64,000 nucleotides of DNA from Nocardioides yefusunii (lineage in GTDB: Bacteria; Actinomycetota; Actinomycetes; Propionibacteriales; Nocardioidaceae). The notes under the pieces were generated by a model, which saw only the letters and a list, made by a program, of their open reading frames with translations, made no database searches and was not told the origin of the DNA. Position numbers and translations under genes: made by a program. Location of the stretch: NCBI RefSeq assembly GCF_004014875.1, contig NZ_CP034929.1, positions 124,001 to 188,000 of the forward strand, in the 5' to 3' direction. Shown piece by piece: positions 54,923-62,969 of this stretch (position 1 is the first letter of the stretch; the number at the start of each line of letters is the position of its first letter).

Positions 54923-55702
54923 ATGAGACCTCAGGTCGTCGCCCATCGTGGCGCCAGCTTCGAGAAGGCCGAGCACACGCTGGGCGCGTACATCGCTGCC
55001 CTGGACGCCGGTGCGGAAGGGCTTGAGTGCGACGTCCGACTGACCGCTGACGGTCACCTGGTCTGCTTCCACGACCGCGACCTGCGGCGCACCGGGCAGA
55101 CCAAGGGCGTGGTGTCGACCAAGACGTTGGCCGACCTCGACCAGCTCGACTTCACGGCGTGGAAGAACCCGTGGGGCGAGCTCGACGAGGACCGGTTCGA
55201 CGCCGACCGCAGTCATCGTTCGGTGCTGACGCTGCGCAGGCTGTTCGAGACCGTGCGTGACTACCCGCGTCGGGTGGAGATCGCCGTCGAGACCAAGCAT
55301 CCGGTGCGTTACGGCAGCGCGGTGGAGCGCAAGCTCGTCGAGCTGTTGCGTGAGTTCGGGTGGGACGGGCCGGACTCCCCGGTGCGCGTCATGAGCTTCT
55401 CCTGGACGGCTCTGCAGCGCGTCGAACGGCTCGCTCCCGACGTCCGCCTGGTGCAGCTGATCGAGAAGGCGCACCTGTGGCCGATGCTGCGTCGCGTCAT
55501 CGGGCCGGACTGGATCGTCGGGCCCGGCGTCAAGGAACTGCGGGCCCACCCGGGCCTGGCGAAGCGGCTGGTGGCGTCGGGACGCGACATCCACGTCTGG
55601 ACGGTGAACAGCCGCAAGGACCTCGACCTGTGCCTCTCCCTCGGCGTCAAGGCGGTCATCAGTGACCGTCCGGGATACATGTTGGAGCTGCTCGACGGGT
55701 AG
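54923..55702 (+). CDS. Glycerophosphodiester phosphodiesterase family protein
   Basis: 259 residues of the GDPD TIM barrel. The first catalytic His is in VAHRGASFEKAEHT, where the usual PENT is replaced by AEHT but Glu and Thr are kept; LECDVRLTADGHLVCFHD supplies the metal Glu/Asp and second His. The Lys strand (VEIAVETKHP) and the C-terminal HVWTVNS Trp are present. No signal peptide is seen, so it acts in the cytoplasm on deacylated phospholipids. Confidence 0.92.
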   Translation: MRPQVVAHRGASFEKAEHTLGAYIAALDAGAEGLECDVRLTADGHLVCFHDRDLRRTGQTKGVVSTKTLADLDQLDFTAWKNPWGELDEDRFDADRSHRSVLTLRRLFETVRDYPRRVEIAVETKHPVRYGSAVERKLVELLREFGWDGPDSPVRVMSFSWTALQRVERLAPDVRLVQLIEKAHLWPMLRRVIGPDWIVGPGVKELRAHPGLAKRLVASGRDIHVWTVNSRKDLDLCLSLGVKAVISDRPGYMLELLDG

Positions 55703-55711
55703 TTTTGCCCC

Positions 55712-56671
55712 ATGGCGAAGAAGTCCCGCAAGAACGTCGCAGCTGCCCCCCTCGCTGAGGGAGAGGTCGGCCCGCGTCAGCCCTGTCCCTGTGGTTCCGG
55801 CAAGCGTTACAAGGCGTGCCACGGTGCCGCCGGCGGCGTGACCACCCCGTACGTCGCGCGTCCCTTCGAGGGCATGCCGGGCGAGTGCGACCTGATTGCG
55901 CTGCGCGAGTTCGTGCACGCCGGTACCGCTCCGCTGGAGCTGGCCGAGGGCGTCGTCGGCGCCGGCAAGACGGTCGTCCGCCTCAACACCGCCCTCCCGG
56001 TCGGCGCGCCCGCGATGGTGCGCGACTCCGGCGAGGTGTGGCTGGGCCTGCAGGTCCAGCACAACTACGGCGACCCCTCGCGCGACCTGGGTGCCGTCCT
56101 GCTGAAGGCGCTGGAGCAGGCCGAGCGTGGCGAGTCCGGCATCGTCGGCCTCAACGCCGCTCCGGGTGAGGGTCCGCGTCTGCAGGACCTCGTCGCCAAC
56201 GAGACCCTCGACGTCACCGTCGAGGACACCTACGAGTTCTGGGTCTCCGACGTCGAGGAGCCCGGCCACGACTTCATGCACGCCCTCGAGGACGCCAACG
56301 AGTCGATCTTCCCCTCCGCGCGTCTCAAGCGCGTCGACGGTGCCTACTGGACCAACGTCGGCACCAAGGAGCACCTGCGCTGGGTCATGCCGCACGACGA
56401 GGACGTCCTCCTCGACGCGCTGGCCCGTCTGCACGTCGCCGGTGAGGACAACCTCGTCGAGGGCGGACGTTTCGTCGGCATGTTCCGTGCCCACGGCCTG
56501 CTCGTCCCCGTCTGGGACCTCCCGGTCGGCACCGGTGCCAAGGCGATCGACATGCCGGCACAGAAGTTCCGCACCGCGCTCAACAAGACGATGAAGCTGA
56601 AGTCCCCGCTGAACGCCGAGCAGCGTTCGGCCCGCGCGGGTCTGCTGAACCGACAGGTCACCATTCGCTGA
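55712..56671 (+). CDS. DUF5926 protein with SEC-C metal-binding motif
   Basis: 319 residues. A basic N-terminus precedes a SEC-C zinc motif (PCPCGSGKRYKACHG near residues 24-38); the rest matches the actinobacterial DUF5926 family. SEC-C motifs bind zinc and contact ribosomes or SecB in SecA-type proteins, so a link to translation is possible, but none is shown for this family. TAGTTT, which includes the GDPD stop codon, ends 6 nt before the ATG, so the gene may have its own leaderless promoter. Confidence 0.88.
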   Translation: MAKKSRKNVAAAPLAEGEVGPRQPCPCGSGKRYKACHGAAGGVTTPYVARPFEGMPGECDLIALREFVHAGTAPLELAEGVVGAGKTVVRLNTALPVGAPAMVRDSGEVWLGLQVQHNYGDPSRDLGAVLLKALEQAERGESGIVGLNAAPGEGPRLQDLVANETLDVTVEDTYEFWVSDVEEPGHDFMHALEDANESIFPSARLKRVDGAYWTNVGTKEHLRWVMPHDEDVLLDALARLHVAGEDNLVEGGRFVGMFRAHGLLVPVWDLPVGTGAKAIDMPAQKFRTALNKTMKLKSPLNAEQRSARAGLLNRQVTIR

Positions 56672-56834
56672 TCGGCGTCAGCCACACTTCCAGGCGGTAC
56701 AAAGTGTCCGGCATATAAGAAGTTGTCGGATCTTCGCCGCCTTGGCGGATCGCGCATCGCGCGGTGTCGTAAATTGTGACTGCCTGGTCGTTGTCGTATC
56801 CCCCGTCGACAACGGCTGGGCGCCAAGCCTCTGA

Positions 56835-56873
56835 CGAAGGGCCGTTTCTCCGCACAGGAGAAGCGGCCCTTCG
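56835..56873 (+). terminator. Terminator in the 56672-56963 gap
   Basis: Arms of 17 bp (CGAAGGGCCGTTTCTCC) with one G-T pair and a 5-nt loop. It lies 163 bp after the DUF5926 stop. The rest of this 292-bp gap is lower in GC than its surroundings and holds no gene that I can support. Confidence 0.85.
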
Positions 56874-56963
56874 CGCATTCGCGGAGTGAGTACCGCGGCG
56901 ATTCTTGGGCCGAGTCCATTGATTTCGGTGTTTTGCTGCACAACCAGTTCGTGAAACGAGATC

Positions 56964-59753
56964 ATGGGGGACGTGTTCCGTGTATCAAGGCGTCGCGTGT
57001 CCGTTCGTGCCCGTGCAGTGCTCGCAGTGTCGACGGCCATGGCCGTCGCGGCGGTCTCCGGAGCCGTGATCCTGGGGCAGTCCACCGCCGGTCAGGACGC
57101 CGAGGCAGCACCGCCGTTGGCCGTGGAGCCCATCGTCGAGCTGCCGTCGGTGATGTCGGGACCGGAGGCTCTCGAGGTACTCGGTGGACGCGAGGGCAAG
57201 GACCTCGCCGCCGTCGCGGAAGCGCACGGTTGGAGTGAGGCGGAGGTTGCCGAGACCCTCGAGAACGACGCGACCCTGCACATCGACCCCTCGGGACGTC
57301 TGTTCTACGCCGACACCTTGGAGGGCCACGGTGCGGCCGCGTCGAACGACCACGACCACGATCACGGGCACGGCGACGCGACGCAGCCCATACCTGAGGC
57401 GGAAGGAGACCCGGAGACGTCCGGGTTCGCGACCAGCGGCAGCGCCGCCTCAGGGGCGTCCGCGGCGGGAGCGATCGCGCCACTCGAGGACACGTTCCGC
57501 CTGCACTCCGCGCCCCAGGGCGCGCCGATCACGTTGCACCTCGACTTCGACGGCCACACCTTCGCGCCCGGGACGGTGTGGCCCGGGCTGGCCGGTCAAC
57601 GCGCCAACGCATGGGACCCGGCTGGCGACGGTCCCGCCTTCAGCGACGCGGAGAGGATCCGGGTCCAGAGGATCTGGCAGATGGTGGCGGAGCACTACTC
57701 GTTCTTCGACGTCGACGTCACCACCCGGGAGCCGCCCGCGAGCCTGTTCGGGGGAACGGACAAGCACGCGCTGCGGGTCGTGATCTCACCGTCCCTCACG
57801 CGCACCACCGTCAACTCCAAGCTCGTCGTGGGGATCGATCCCACGGACACCCCGTCCGCGGTGGGCGGGACGGTCGGCCTCGCCTACGTGGGGACGTCTC
57901 GCACCAGGGGGTACGACGACTCACCTGCGTTGGTGTTCGCCACGCCTCTGCGAGAAGGCTCCGACGCGGCGTTTGCCTCGACGATCTCGCACGAGTTCGG
58001 TCACAACTTCAATCTCCGGCACTCCTTCGAGAACCCGCCGTACCAGCAGCAGATCGCGCAGGGATCCTCGGCGACCGCCTTCAGTGCGTTGATCATGGAC
58101 TACGCGAGTTCTGCGGCGGCGTTCTACTTTACGCGCGAGGAACGTGACTACGTGTTGGGCGGGTCCGGCCAGGGGACGAGCCTCGCGTACAGGTCGCTCG
58201 GCTTGATCCGCCCCGCGGACTCCTCCGGCGTGCCCGTCGCGAGGGCCGGCCTGGTGACCGGCAAGTGGTCGGGCAGTACCCAGTCCAGGTACTTCCCCGA
58301 CGGAATGAACCGATCGGCGGTGCTCGGAACGTTCCGCTGCACCGGCAGCGTCCGGGTCAGGGTGGAGCCGGCCGCGAAGCTCAACCCCGGGTTCGATGCG
58401 CGGATCCGACTCTTCGACGGCGACACGGTCGTGGCGACCGCCACCGAGACGACCAAGGCGGGAACCGCGACGCGAGCTGCTGGGCTGGGCGCCACGCTCG
58501 ACTTCGAGGCCGACCCCGACGTCACCTACACCGTGCGGATGGACAGCGACCCGAACGGTGCGACATGGGCGGGTGGAAGCGTGCACCCGTACGGGCAGTA
58601 CGTGGCCGCCGTCTCCGGCGACGGCTGCGACCTGCCGGCTGTGGCGCCGAGTGAGCCTGTCGGGGTGACGGCCGTCGCGACCCGGGGTTCCGGAGCGGTG
58701 ACGGTCGCCTGGGAGGCGCCGCTGCAGCCCGGGTCCGGTGCTCTCACCTACGAGGTGGCCGTGGACGGGCGTCGTGTCCAGCAAGTGGAGGCCGGTGTCA
58801 CGTCCGTCCGACTGACCGACCTGCCCGAGCAGGGCACGCACGTGCGTGTGCGTGCGGTCAACGCCACGGGCGCGGGTCCGTGGGTGACGGTGCGTACTCC
58901 GTACCTCGTTGCGAAGGCTCCCCTCCACGTCTCCGCACTGAAGAGCGAGGACGGGAGGAGCGTCCAGTTCAGGGTCGTCCATGCGCCCGATCTCATCCCG
59001 TCGGACGACCCGGACAGTGCGCGGTTCAACATCATGTGGAACGGGGGGAAGTCGTTCTTCGCGACCGCTGCTTCGGCCCCCCGAATGATCGCCGACGCCA
59101 AGTACTTCACGGAGGACGGGAACAGGTTCTACACGCTCCGGGGGGCTCTCGGGGACGTGAGCGTGCCGTACGTCGTGCGTGACGCAGTGACGGCCCCGTC
59201 CGTCCCGCAGGCGGTGCGCGCCTCCGTCGTCGGCGACGAGGTCGACGTTGCCTGGGACCTTCCCCTCGACGACGGTGGGGCGTTCGCGGCCTACCGGTTG
59301 AGCGTGGACGACGGGCCGTGGACGGCCGTGAACGGGTTCACGTTCGCGCACACGCTGCACGGCCTGACCGCAGGTGAGCACACGGTGCGGGTGAAGGCGA
59401 TTCACGAGGGCGGGGAGAGCGCGCCCGCGGCGGTGACGTTCACCGTGGGTGACGCAGGCGCTGCAGCGCCGTCCCCGGCGTCCGCGCCGCGCAACGTCGA
59501 GATCGTCGAGGACGCGTCCGGCACTCGTCTGGTCTGGGACGCTCCGGCGCGTCTGTACGGTGCCACTGTGCAGGAGTGGGCGGTCACTGTGGGCAACCGT
59601 GAGGTGACGCTGCCTGCTGGGCGTCGTCAGCTCTCGCTGACCGGGTTCCGTGCCGAACGGGCCCTGGCCGTGACGGTCGCTGCCGTCACCGGTGACGAGG
59701 ACGCGACGGTGACGGGTGCGCCGGCACGGGTGAGCCTGGCTCCGGCCGGCTGA
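56964..59753 (+). CDS. Secreted metzincin protease with FN3-like domains
   Basis: 929 residues. A signal peptide (about 13-45) is followed by a propeptide-like region with the His-rich stretch NDHDHDHGHGD near 133. The zinc site is HEFGHNFNLRH near residues 342-352, with a Met-turn (ALIMDYAS) near 375. This HExxHxxxxxH pattern defines metzincins. After a beta-rich region, three fibronectin-III-like domains cover about 565-650, 745-830 and 840-925. The mature enzyme should act outside the cell on proteins. The sequence has no sortase motif. GTG codons at 56973 and 57000 are alternative starts. Confidence 0.9.
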   Translation: MGDVFRVSRRRVSVRARAVLAVSTAMAVAAVSGAVILGQSTAGQDAEAAPPLAVEPIVELPSVMSGPEALEVLGGREGKDLAAVAEAHGWSEAEVAETLENDATLHIDPSGRLFYADTLEGHGAAASNDHDHDHGHGDATQPIPEAEGDPETSGFATSGSAASGASAAGAIAPLEDTFRLHSAPQGAPITLHLDFDGHTFAPGTVWPGLAGQRANAWDPAGDGPAFSDAERIRVQRIWQMVAEHYSFFDVDVTTREPPASLFGGTDKHALRVVISPSLTRTTVNSKLVVGIDPTDTPSAVGGTVGLAYVGTSRTRGYDDSPALVFATPLREGSDAAFASTISHEFGHNFNLRHSFENPPYQQQIAQGSSATAFSALIMDYASSAAAFYFTREERDYVLGGSGQGTSLAYRSLGLIRPADSSGVPVARAGLVTGKWSGSTQSRYFPDGMNRSAVLGTFRCTGSVRVRVEPAAKLNPGFDARIRLFDGDTVVATATETTKAGTATRAAGLGATLDFEADPDVTYTVRMDSDPNGATWAGGSVHPYGQYVAAVSGDGCDLPAVAPSEPVGVTAVATRGSGAVTVAWEAPLQPGSGALTYEVAVDGRRVQQVEAGVTSVRLTDLPEQGTHVRVRAVNATGAGPWVTVRTPYLVAKAPLHVSALKSEDGRSVQFRVVHAPDLIPSDDPDSARFNIMWNGGKSFFATAASAPRMIADAKYFTEDGNRFYTLRGALGDVSVPYVVRDAVTAPSVPQAVRASVVGDEVDVAWDLPLDDGGAFAAYRLSVDDGPWTAVNGFTFAHTLHGLTAGEHTVRVKAIHEGGESAPAAVTFTVGDAGAAAPSPASAPRNVEIVEDASGTRLVWDAPARLYGATVQEWAVTVGNREVTLPAGRRQLSLTGFRAERALAVTVAAVTGDEDATVTGAPARVSLAPAG

Positions 59754-59855
59754 ACGCCGTCCGCCCGCGGGCTTGGGAGCGACAGGCGCATCAAGGGTAT
59801 TTTCGGTGCAGATGACGTGCAGCCGTGACGCACGTCCCCTTGCAGGAAGCCCCCG

Positions 59856-61241
59856 ATGCCTCACGCCGCCCCCGCCGCCCGCGCCACGTCCTGGATCCCC
59901 CGAGGACGACCACTCGCAGGGACCCAGTTCGCGGCCCGCCACCGCATGCTCCTCACCGTCCTCGTGATCCACGTGCCGGTCCTGGCGCTGCTGGCGTGGT
60001 GGTGGCCCACCACCACCTGGAGTGAGCAGGCCACGCACGGTGCACACCAGTACGGCGCGCACCAGCACGACTCCCACCTCGGGATCTTCGTCTGGGGCGG
60101 CATCGCGCTGATGGTCCTCGCGGCCGTCGTCGCAGGGATCGCCCGTTCGGCGACGGCGCGGTCGACGTCGGTCGCGGCCGGTCTCGTGATCGGCTCGACC
60201 ACCCTCGTGCACGTCTTCGGCGGCATGACCGACATGCACCTGCACTTCTTCGTGGTGGCCGCCCTGGTCTCGCTCTACCAGGCATGGGCGCCGTTCCTCG
60301 TCGGTGTCGCACTGGTCGCCGCGCACCACGTCGTCATGGGGCTGTGGATGCCCTCGATGGTCTTCTCGGTGCAGCTCGCCCAGGACCATCCACTGGTCTT
60401 CGCGATCCTGCACGCCGGGTTCTTCCTCGCCGAGTGTGCCGCTCTGGCGTGGTCGTGGAAGTTCACCGAGGCCGCTGACGCCCTGCGTTCCGCCGCCGAC
60501 GCACGCAGCCGCGCCGCCGCCGACGAGGCGCGTGAGGAGGCCCGACGCGCCACCGAGACCCTCGCTGCTCTCGAAGCAGCGCGCGTCGAGGAGACTGCTC
60601 GCGCCGAGAGTGCTCGCCGTGCCCGGGTGGACGCCGAACGACGTCTCGACGAGCTCACCGCCCTCGCCCGCGGGCTCCAGGACCAGGTCCTCGACTCGCG
60701 CCGCGAGATCGCCGAGCTCGCCTCCGCGGCTCACCGCATCGGTGACTCCGCGCGCGACGCGCAGGGATCGCTGCGGCAGGCCGTCGTCCTCACCCACGCC
60801 ACCGACGAGGTCCTCGCCGAGCTCGACGTCTCGGTCGCGGAGGTCTCGGCGATGGTGAAGAAGATCAACGCGATCGCTGCCCAGACCAACCTGCTCGCCC
60901 TCAACGCCACGATCGAGGCGGCGCGGGCCGGGGACGCCGGACGGGGGTTCGCCGTCGTCGCCGGAGAGGTGCAGGCCCTCGCGACGGAGACCGCTGCCGT
61001 CACCGTCGGAATCGGGACCACCATCGCGAGCGTCCAGGCGGGTGCGGGTTCGGTGGTCGCCAACGCTGCCGAACTCACCCGTGCCCTCGGCGCCGCCGAG
61101 GTGCGGCAGCAGGAGATGGGCGACGCCGTGGCCGAACAGCGTGCCTCCACCGGTCGGGCCGAGCAAGCGATGGAGGCCGTCGCGCACGGCATGGAGGAAC
61201 TCACCGCGGAGGTCGCCGAGGTCGCGATGCTGGGGCGCTGA
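59856..61241 (+). CDS. Membrane methyl-accepting chemotaxis-type receptor
   Basis: 461 residues. About six membrane segments in the first 200 residues include an exposed His-rich loop ([13 protein letters not shown] near 62-75) and [14 protein letters not shown] near 125. There is no HAMP domain; a long coiled coil (about 205-270) leads to an MCP signalling hairpin whose tip is [20 protein letters not shown] near 335-355. This sensor type with MHxHFF resembles membrane receptors seen in other bacteria that may detect metals or membrane state. No chemotaxis genes are in the window. AGGAAG precedes the ATG. Confidence 0.88.
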   Translation: MPHAAPAARATSWIPRGRPLAGTQFAARHRMLLTVLVIHVPVLALLAWWWPTTTWSEQATHGAHQYGAHQHDSHLGIFVWGGIALMVLAAVVAGIARSATARSTSVAAGLVIGSTTLVHVFGGMTDMHLHFFVVAALVSLYQAWAPFLVGVALVAAHHVVMGLWMPSMVFSVQLAQDHPLVFAILHAGFFLAECAALAWSWKFTEAADALRSAADARSRAAADEAREEARRATETLAALEAARVEETARAESARRARVDAERRLDELTALARGLQDQVLDSRREIAELASAAHRIGDSARDAQGSLRQAVVLTHATDEVLAELDVSVAEVSAMVKKINAIAAQTNLLALNATIEAARAGDAGRGFAVVAGEVQALATETAAVTVGIGTTIASVQAGAGSVVANAAELTRALGAAEVRQQEMGDAVAEQRASTGRAEQAMEAVAHGMEELTAEVAEVAMLGR

Positions 61242-61369
61242 CCCGCGTGTGGGGCGGGTCCGGACGGTGTGATGAGATCTGCTCAGGTCCCTGACTCCTC
61301 GGGACGTTTGAGGCTCCGGCCCCCAGCGCGCTGTGGCGCGCCCCGGAGACCTCCAGAAGAGGAGAACCC

Positions 61370-61852
61370 ATGAAGCTGCGCTCTGACGACGGCACCACCA
61401 CCGTCGAGATCACCCCGGTCGGGTACGAGCTCGCCGTCCCGGACCGCCATGACGACGACGAGTGGTTGCGGGTCCGGATCGGCGTCGAGCAGGTCGCGGG
61501 GGAGTTCTGGACGGTGACGCACCCCTGCCTCACGGTCTCCGAGCTCATCGCGCTGACGCACTGGTTGCGGAGCCCGCACACCCGGTCGGTGGAGTTCGTC
61601 GAGCCGCTCGTCGCGCTGCGTCGGGCCCCGGACGCCGACGGCGTCGTCGAGGTCGCGTTCTCGCACGAGGCGCTGCCGCCGTCGCTGCAGGTCGGCGAGC
61701 CGCGTGACTGGCTCGGCGGCGTCCACGTGCTGCAGTTCCGGATCAGTCAGGACGTCCTGACGGTTGCAGCCGACGCCCTCGCGGCGGAGGCGGCGGAGTT
61801 CCCCGCGCGACAGCGTTCGGGGAGCCTGCGTCGTCCGCGCCTCCGCGCCTGA
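61370..61852 (+). CDS. WapI-family immunity-like protein
   Basis: 160 residues that resemble the WapI immunity family (DDEWLRVRIGVEQVAGEFWT, TVTHPCLTVSELIAL, then WLRS near the middle). Such proteins protect against toxin domains of secreted polymorphic toxins in Bacillus; free-standing members are common in actinobacteria with unknown partners. No toxin gene is adjacent. GAGGAG precedes the ATG by 6 nt. Confidence 0.7.
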   Translation: MKLRSDDGTTTVEITPVGYELAVPDRHDDDEWLRVRIGVEQVAGEFWTVTHPCLTVSELIALTHWLRSPHTRSVEFVEPLVALRRAPDADGVVEVAFSHEALPPSLQVGEPRDWLGGVHVLQFRISQDVLTVAADALAAEAAEFPARQRSGSLRRPRLRA

Positions 61853-61960
61853 GCTGGCGAGGCCTGCGTTCGTGGCGCGCCGAGCGTCGCCTGCGTCGTC
61901 TGCTGGCTGCGACCGATGACGACTGACGTCGGCTGACGTCTCACCGCCTGCTGGTTACTG

Positions 61961-61991
61961 TGGATGGACGCCGTGCCGCGGCGTCCATCCA
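61961..61991 (+). promoter_or_regulatory. 5' hairpin of the antitoxin-like gene
   Basis: Perfect 12-bp arms TGGATGGACGCC (61961-61972) and complement (61980-61991), directly followed by CGGAGG, the ribosome-binding site of the next gene. A TTACTGT box lies just upstream. The hairpin could shape translation or mRNA stability. Confidence 0.65.
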
Positions 61992-62005
61992 CCTCGGAGG
62001 CAGTC

Positions 62006-62344
62006 ATGACGTCCTACAGCGACAAGATCAAGGCGAAGATCAAGGAGTCCGACGTCGAGGGCAAGCTCGGTGACCTCGTCGACGACGGCGAGAAGCTGGT
62101 CAACGAAGCCGTCACGAAGGCCGGAACCCTGGCCCACGACCGGCGCGACGACGTCGTCGGCTGGCTCGACAAGGCCTCGGAGACGGTGAACTCCAAGACC
62201 GACGGAAAGTACGCCGACCGGGTCTCGAAGCTGCGCGACGTCCTGCTCGCCGGTCTCGACAAGGTGGCCGACAAGCGCGCCGGCTCCACCTCTGACGACG
62301 ACGTCGACCGCGAGCCGCGCGGAGAACTCCCGCCCGTCGAGTAG
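62006..62344 (+). CDS. MT0933-like antitoxin-family protein
   Basis: 112 residues, helical and highly charged. The stretch VNSKTDGKYADRVSKLRDVL matches the KTGGKYxDKI signature of the MT0933 (Rv0909) antitoxin family; an N-terminal amphipathic helix (KIKAKIKESDVEGKL) precedes it. Mycobacterial members are paired with a toxin, but none is adjacent here. CGGAGG lies 7 nt before the ATG. The gene is probably a lone regulator or stress protein. Confidence 0.75.
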   Translation: MTSYSDKIKAKIKESDVEGKLGDLVDDGEKLVNEAVTKAGTLAHDRRDDVVGWLDKASETVNSKTDGKYADRVSKLRDVLLAGLDKVADKRAGSTSDDDVDREPRGELPPVE

Positions 62345-62412
62345 GTCACGGGCCGATGCCGGGTCGGGAAAGAGCCCTTCACAGCGTCTGGCTACGGGTC
62401 TAGCGTCGTCGC

Positions 62413-62865
62413 ATGGCCACGAAGCTCAATCCCTACGTCAACATCCGCGGAGGTCTCGCGCGCGAAGCGCTCGAGTTCTACCGTTCCGTGTTCGGCGGGG
62501 AGGTGATGGTCATGACCTTCGGCGAGTTCGGGGGAGAGGGCCGGATCGCCGACCTCGTGATGCACGGTCAACTCATCACCGAGACCGGGCGCAAGCTCAT
62601 GGTCGCGGACGCCCCTGAGGAGATCGTCCAGATCACCGTGGGTGACAACGTCTCGATCGCGATCGACGGTGAGGCCGAGGACGCCGAACGTCTGCGCGGC
62701 ATCTTCGCCGCCCTCGCCTCCGACGGCGGCCGGATCGAGAATCCGCTGCTGATCGCGCCATGGGGAGACGAGTTCGGTTCCGTGGTGGACCGCTACGAGA
62801 TCCACTGGATGCTCAACATCGCCGGCACCGAGCCCGAGGAGCCGTTCCCGGCCGTCGAGGACTGA
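62413..62865 (+). CDS. VOC-superfamily (PhnB-like) protein
   Basis: 150 residues with the PhnB-like VOC pattern: LNPYVNIRGGLAREALEFYRS at the start, given here as PYVNIRGGLAREALEFYRS, then IAPWGDEFGSVVDRYEIHW near the end. It is a glyoxalase-fold, probably metal-binding protein, with unknown substrate. TAGCGT ends 6 nt before the ATG, which supports a leaderless start. Confidence 0.9.
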   Translation: MATKLNPYVNIRGGLAREALEFYRSVFGGEVMVMTFGEFGGEGRIADLVMHGQLITETGRKLMVADAPEEIVQITVGDNVSIAIDGEAEDAERLRGIFAALASDGGRIENPLLIAPWGDEFGSVVDRYEIHWMLNIAGTEPEEPFPAVED

Positions 62866-62886
62866 CCCCGGAGACCTCCTGAACGC

Positions 62887-62948
62887 ACCCGCGGGACGTC
62901 ATCACGATCGGTTGCCATGGCGACCAGATGTGATGACGTCCCGCGGGT
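62887..62948. repeat. Palindrome family A, variant copy A9
   Basis: Perfect 19-bp arms (62887-62905 and 62930-62948) that contain the family core GGGACGTCAT but continue CAC instead of AGGAATC. The 24-nt interior also folds. It lies between convergent genes. Confidence 0.88.
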
Positions 62949-62969
62949 TCAGGCGTCAGCGTCAGCAGA

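Noticed and set aside
56658..56855. Minus-strand frame in the 292-bp gap as a gene remnant
   Set aside because: The 65-residue translation shows no known motif or start signal and overlaps the DUF5926 stop and a terminator arm.
61853..61926. Short basic peptide frame after the WapI-like gene
   Set aside because: It has plausible codon use but no start codon or ribosome-binding site in frame.
61370..62344. A toxin-antitoxin or toxin-immunity operon
   Set aside because: No toxin gene is adjacent, and the neighbouring genes are otherwise accounted for.
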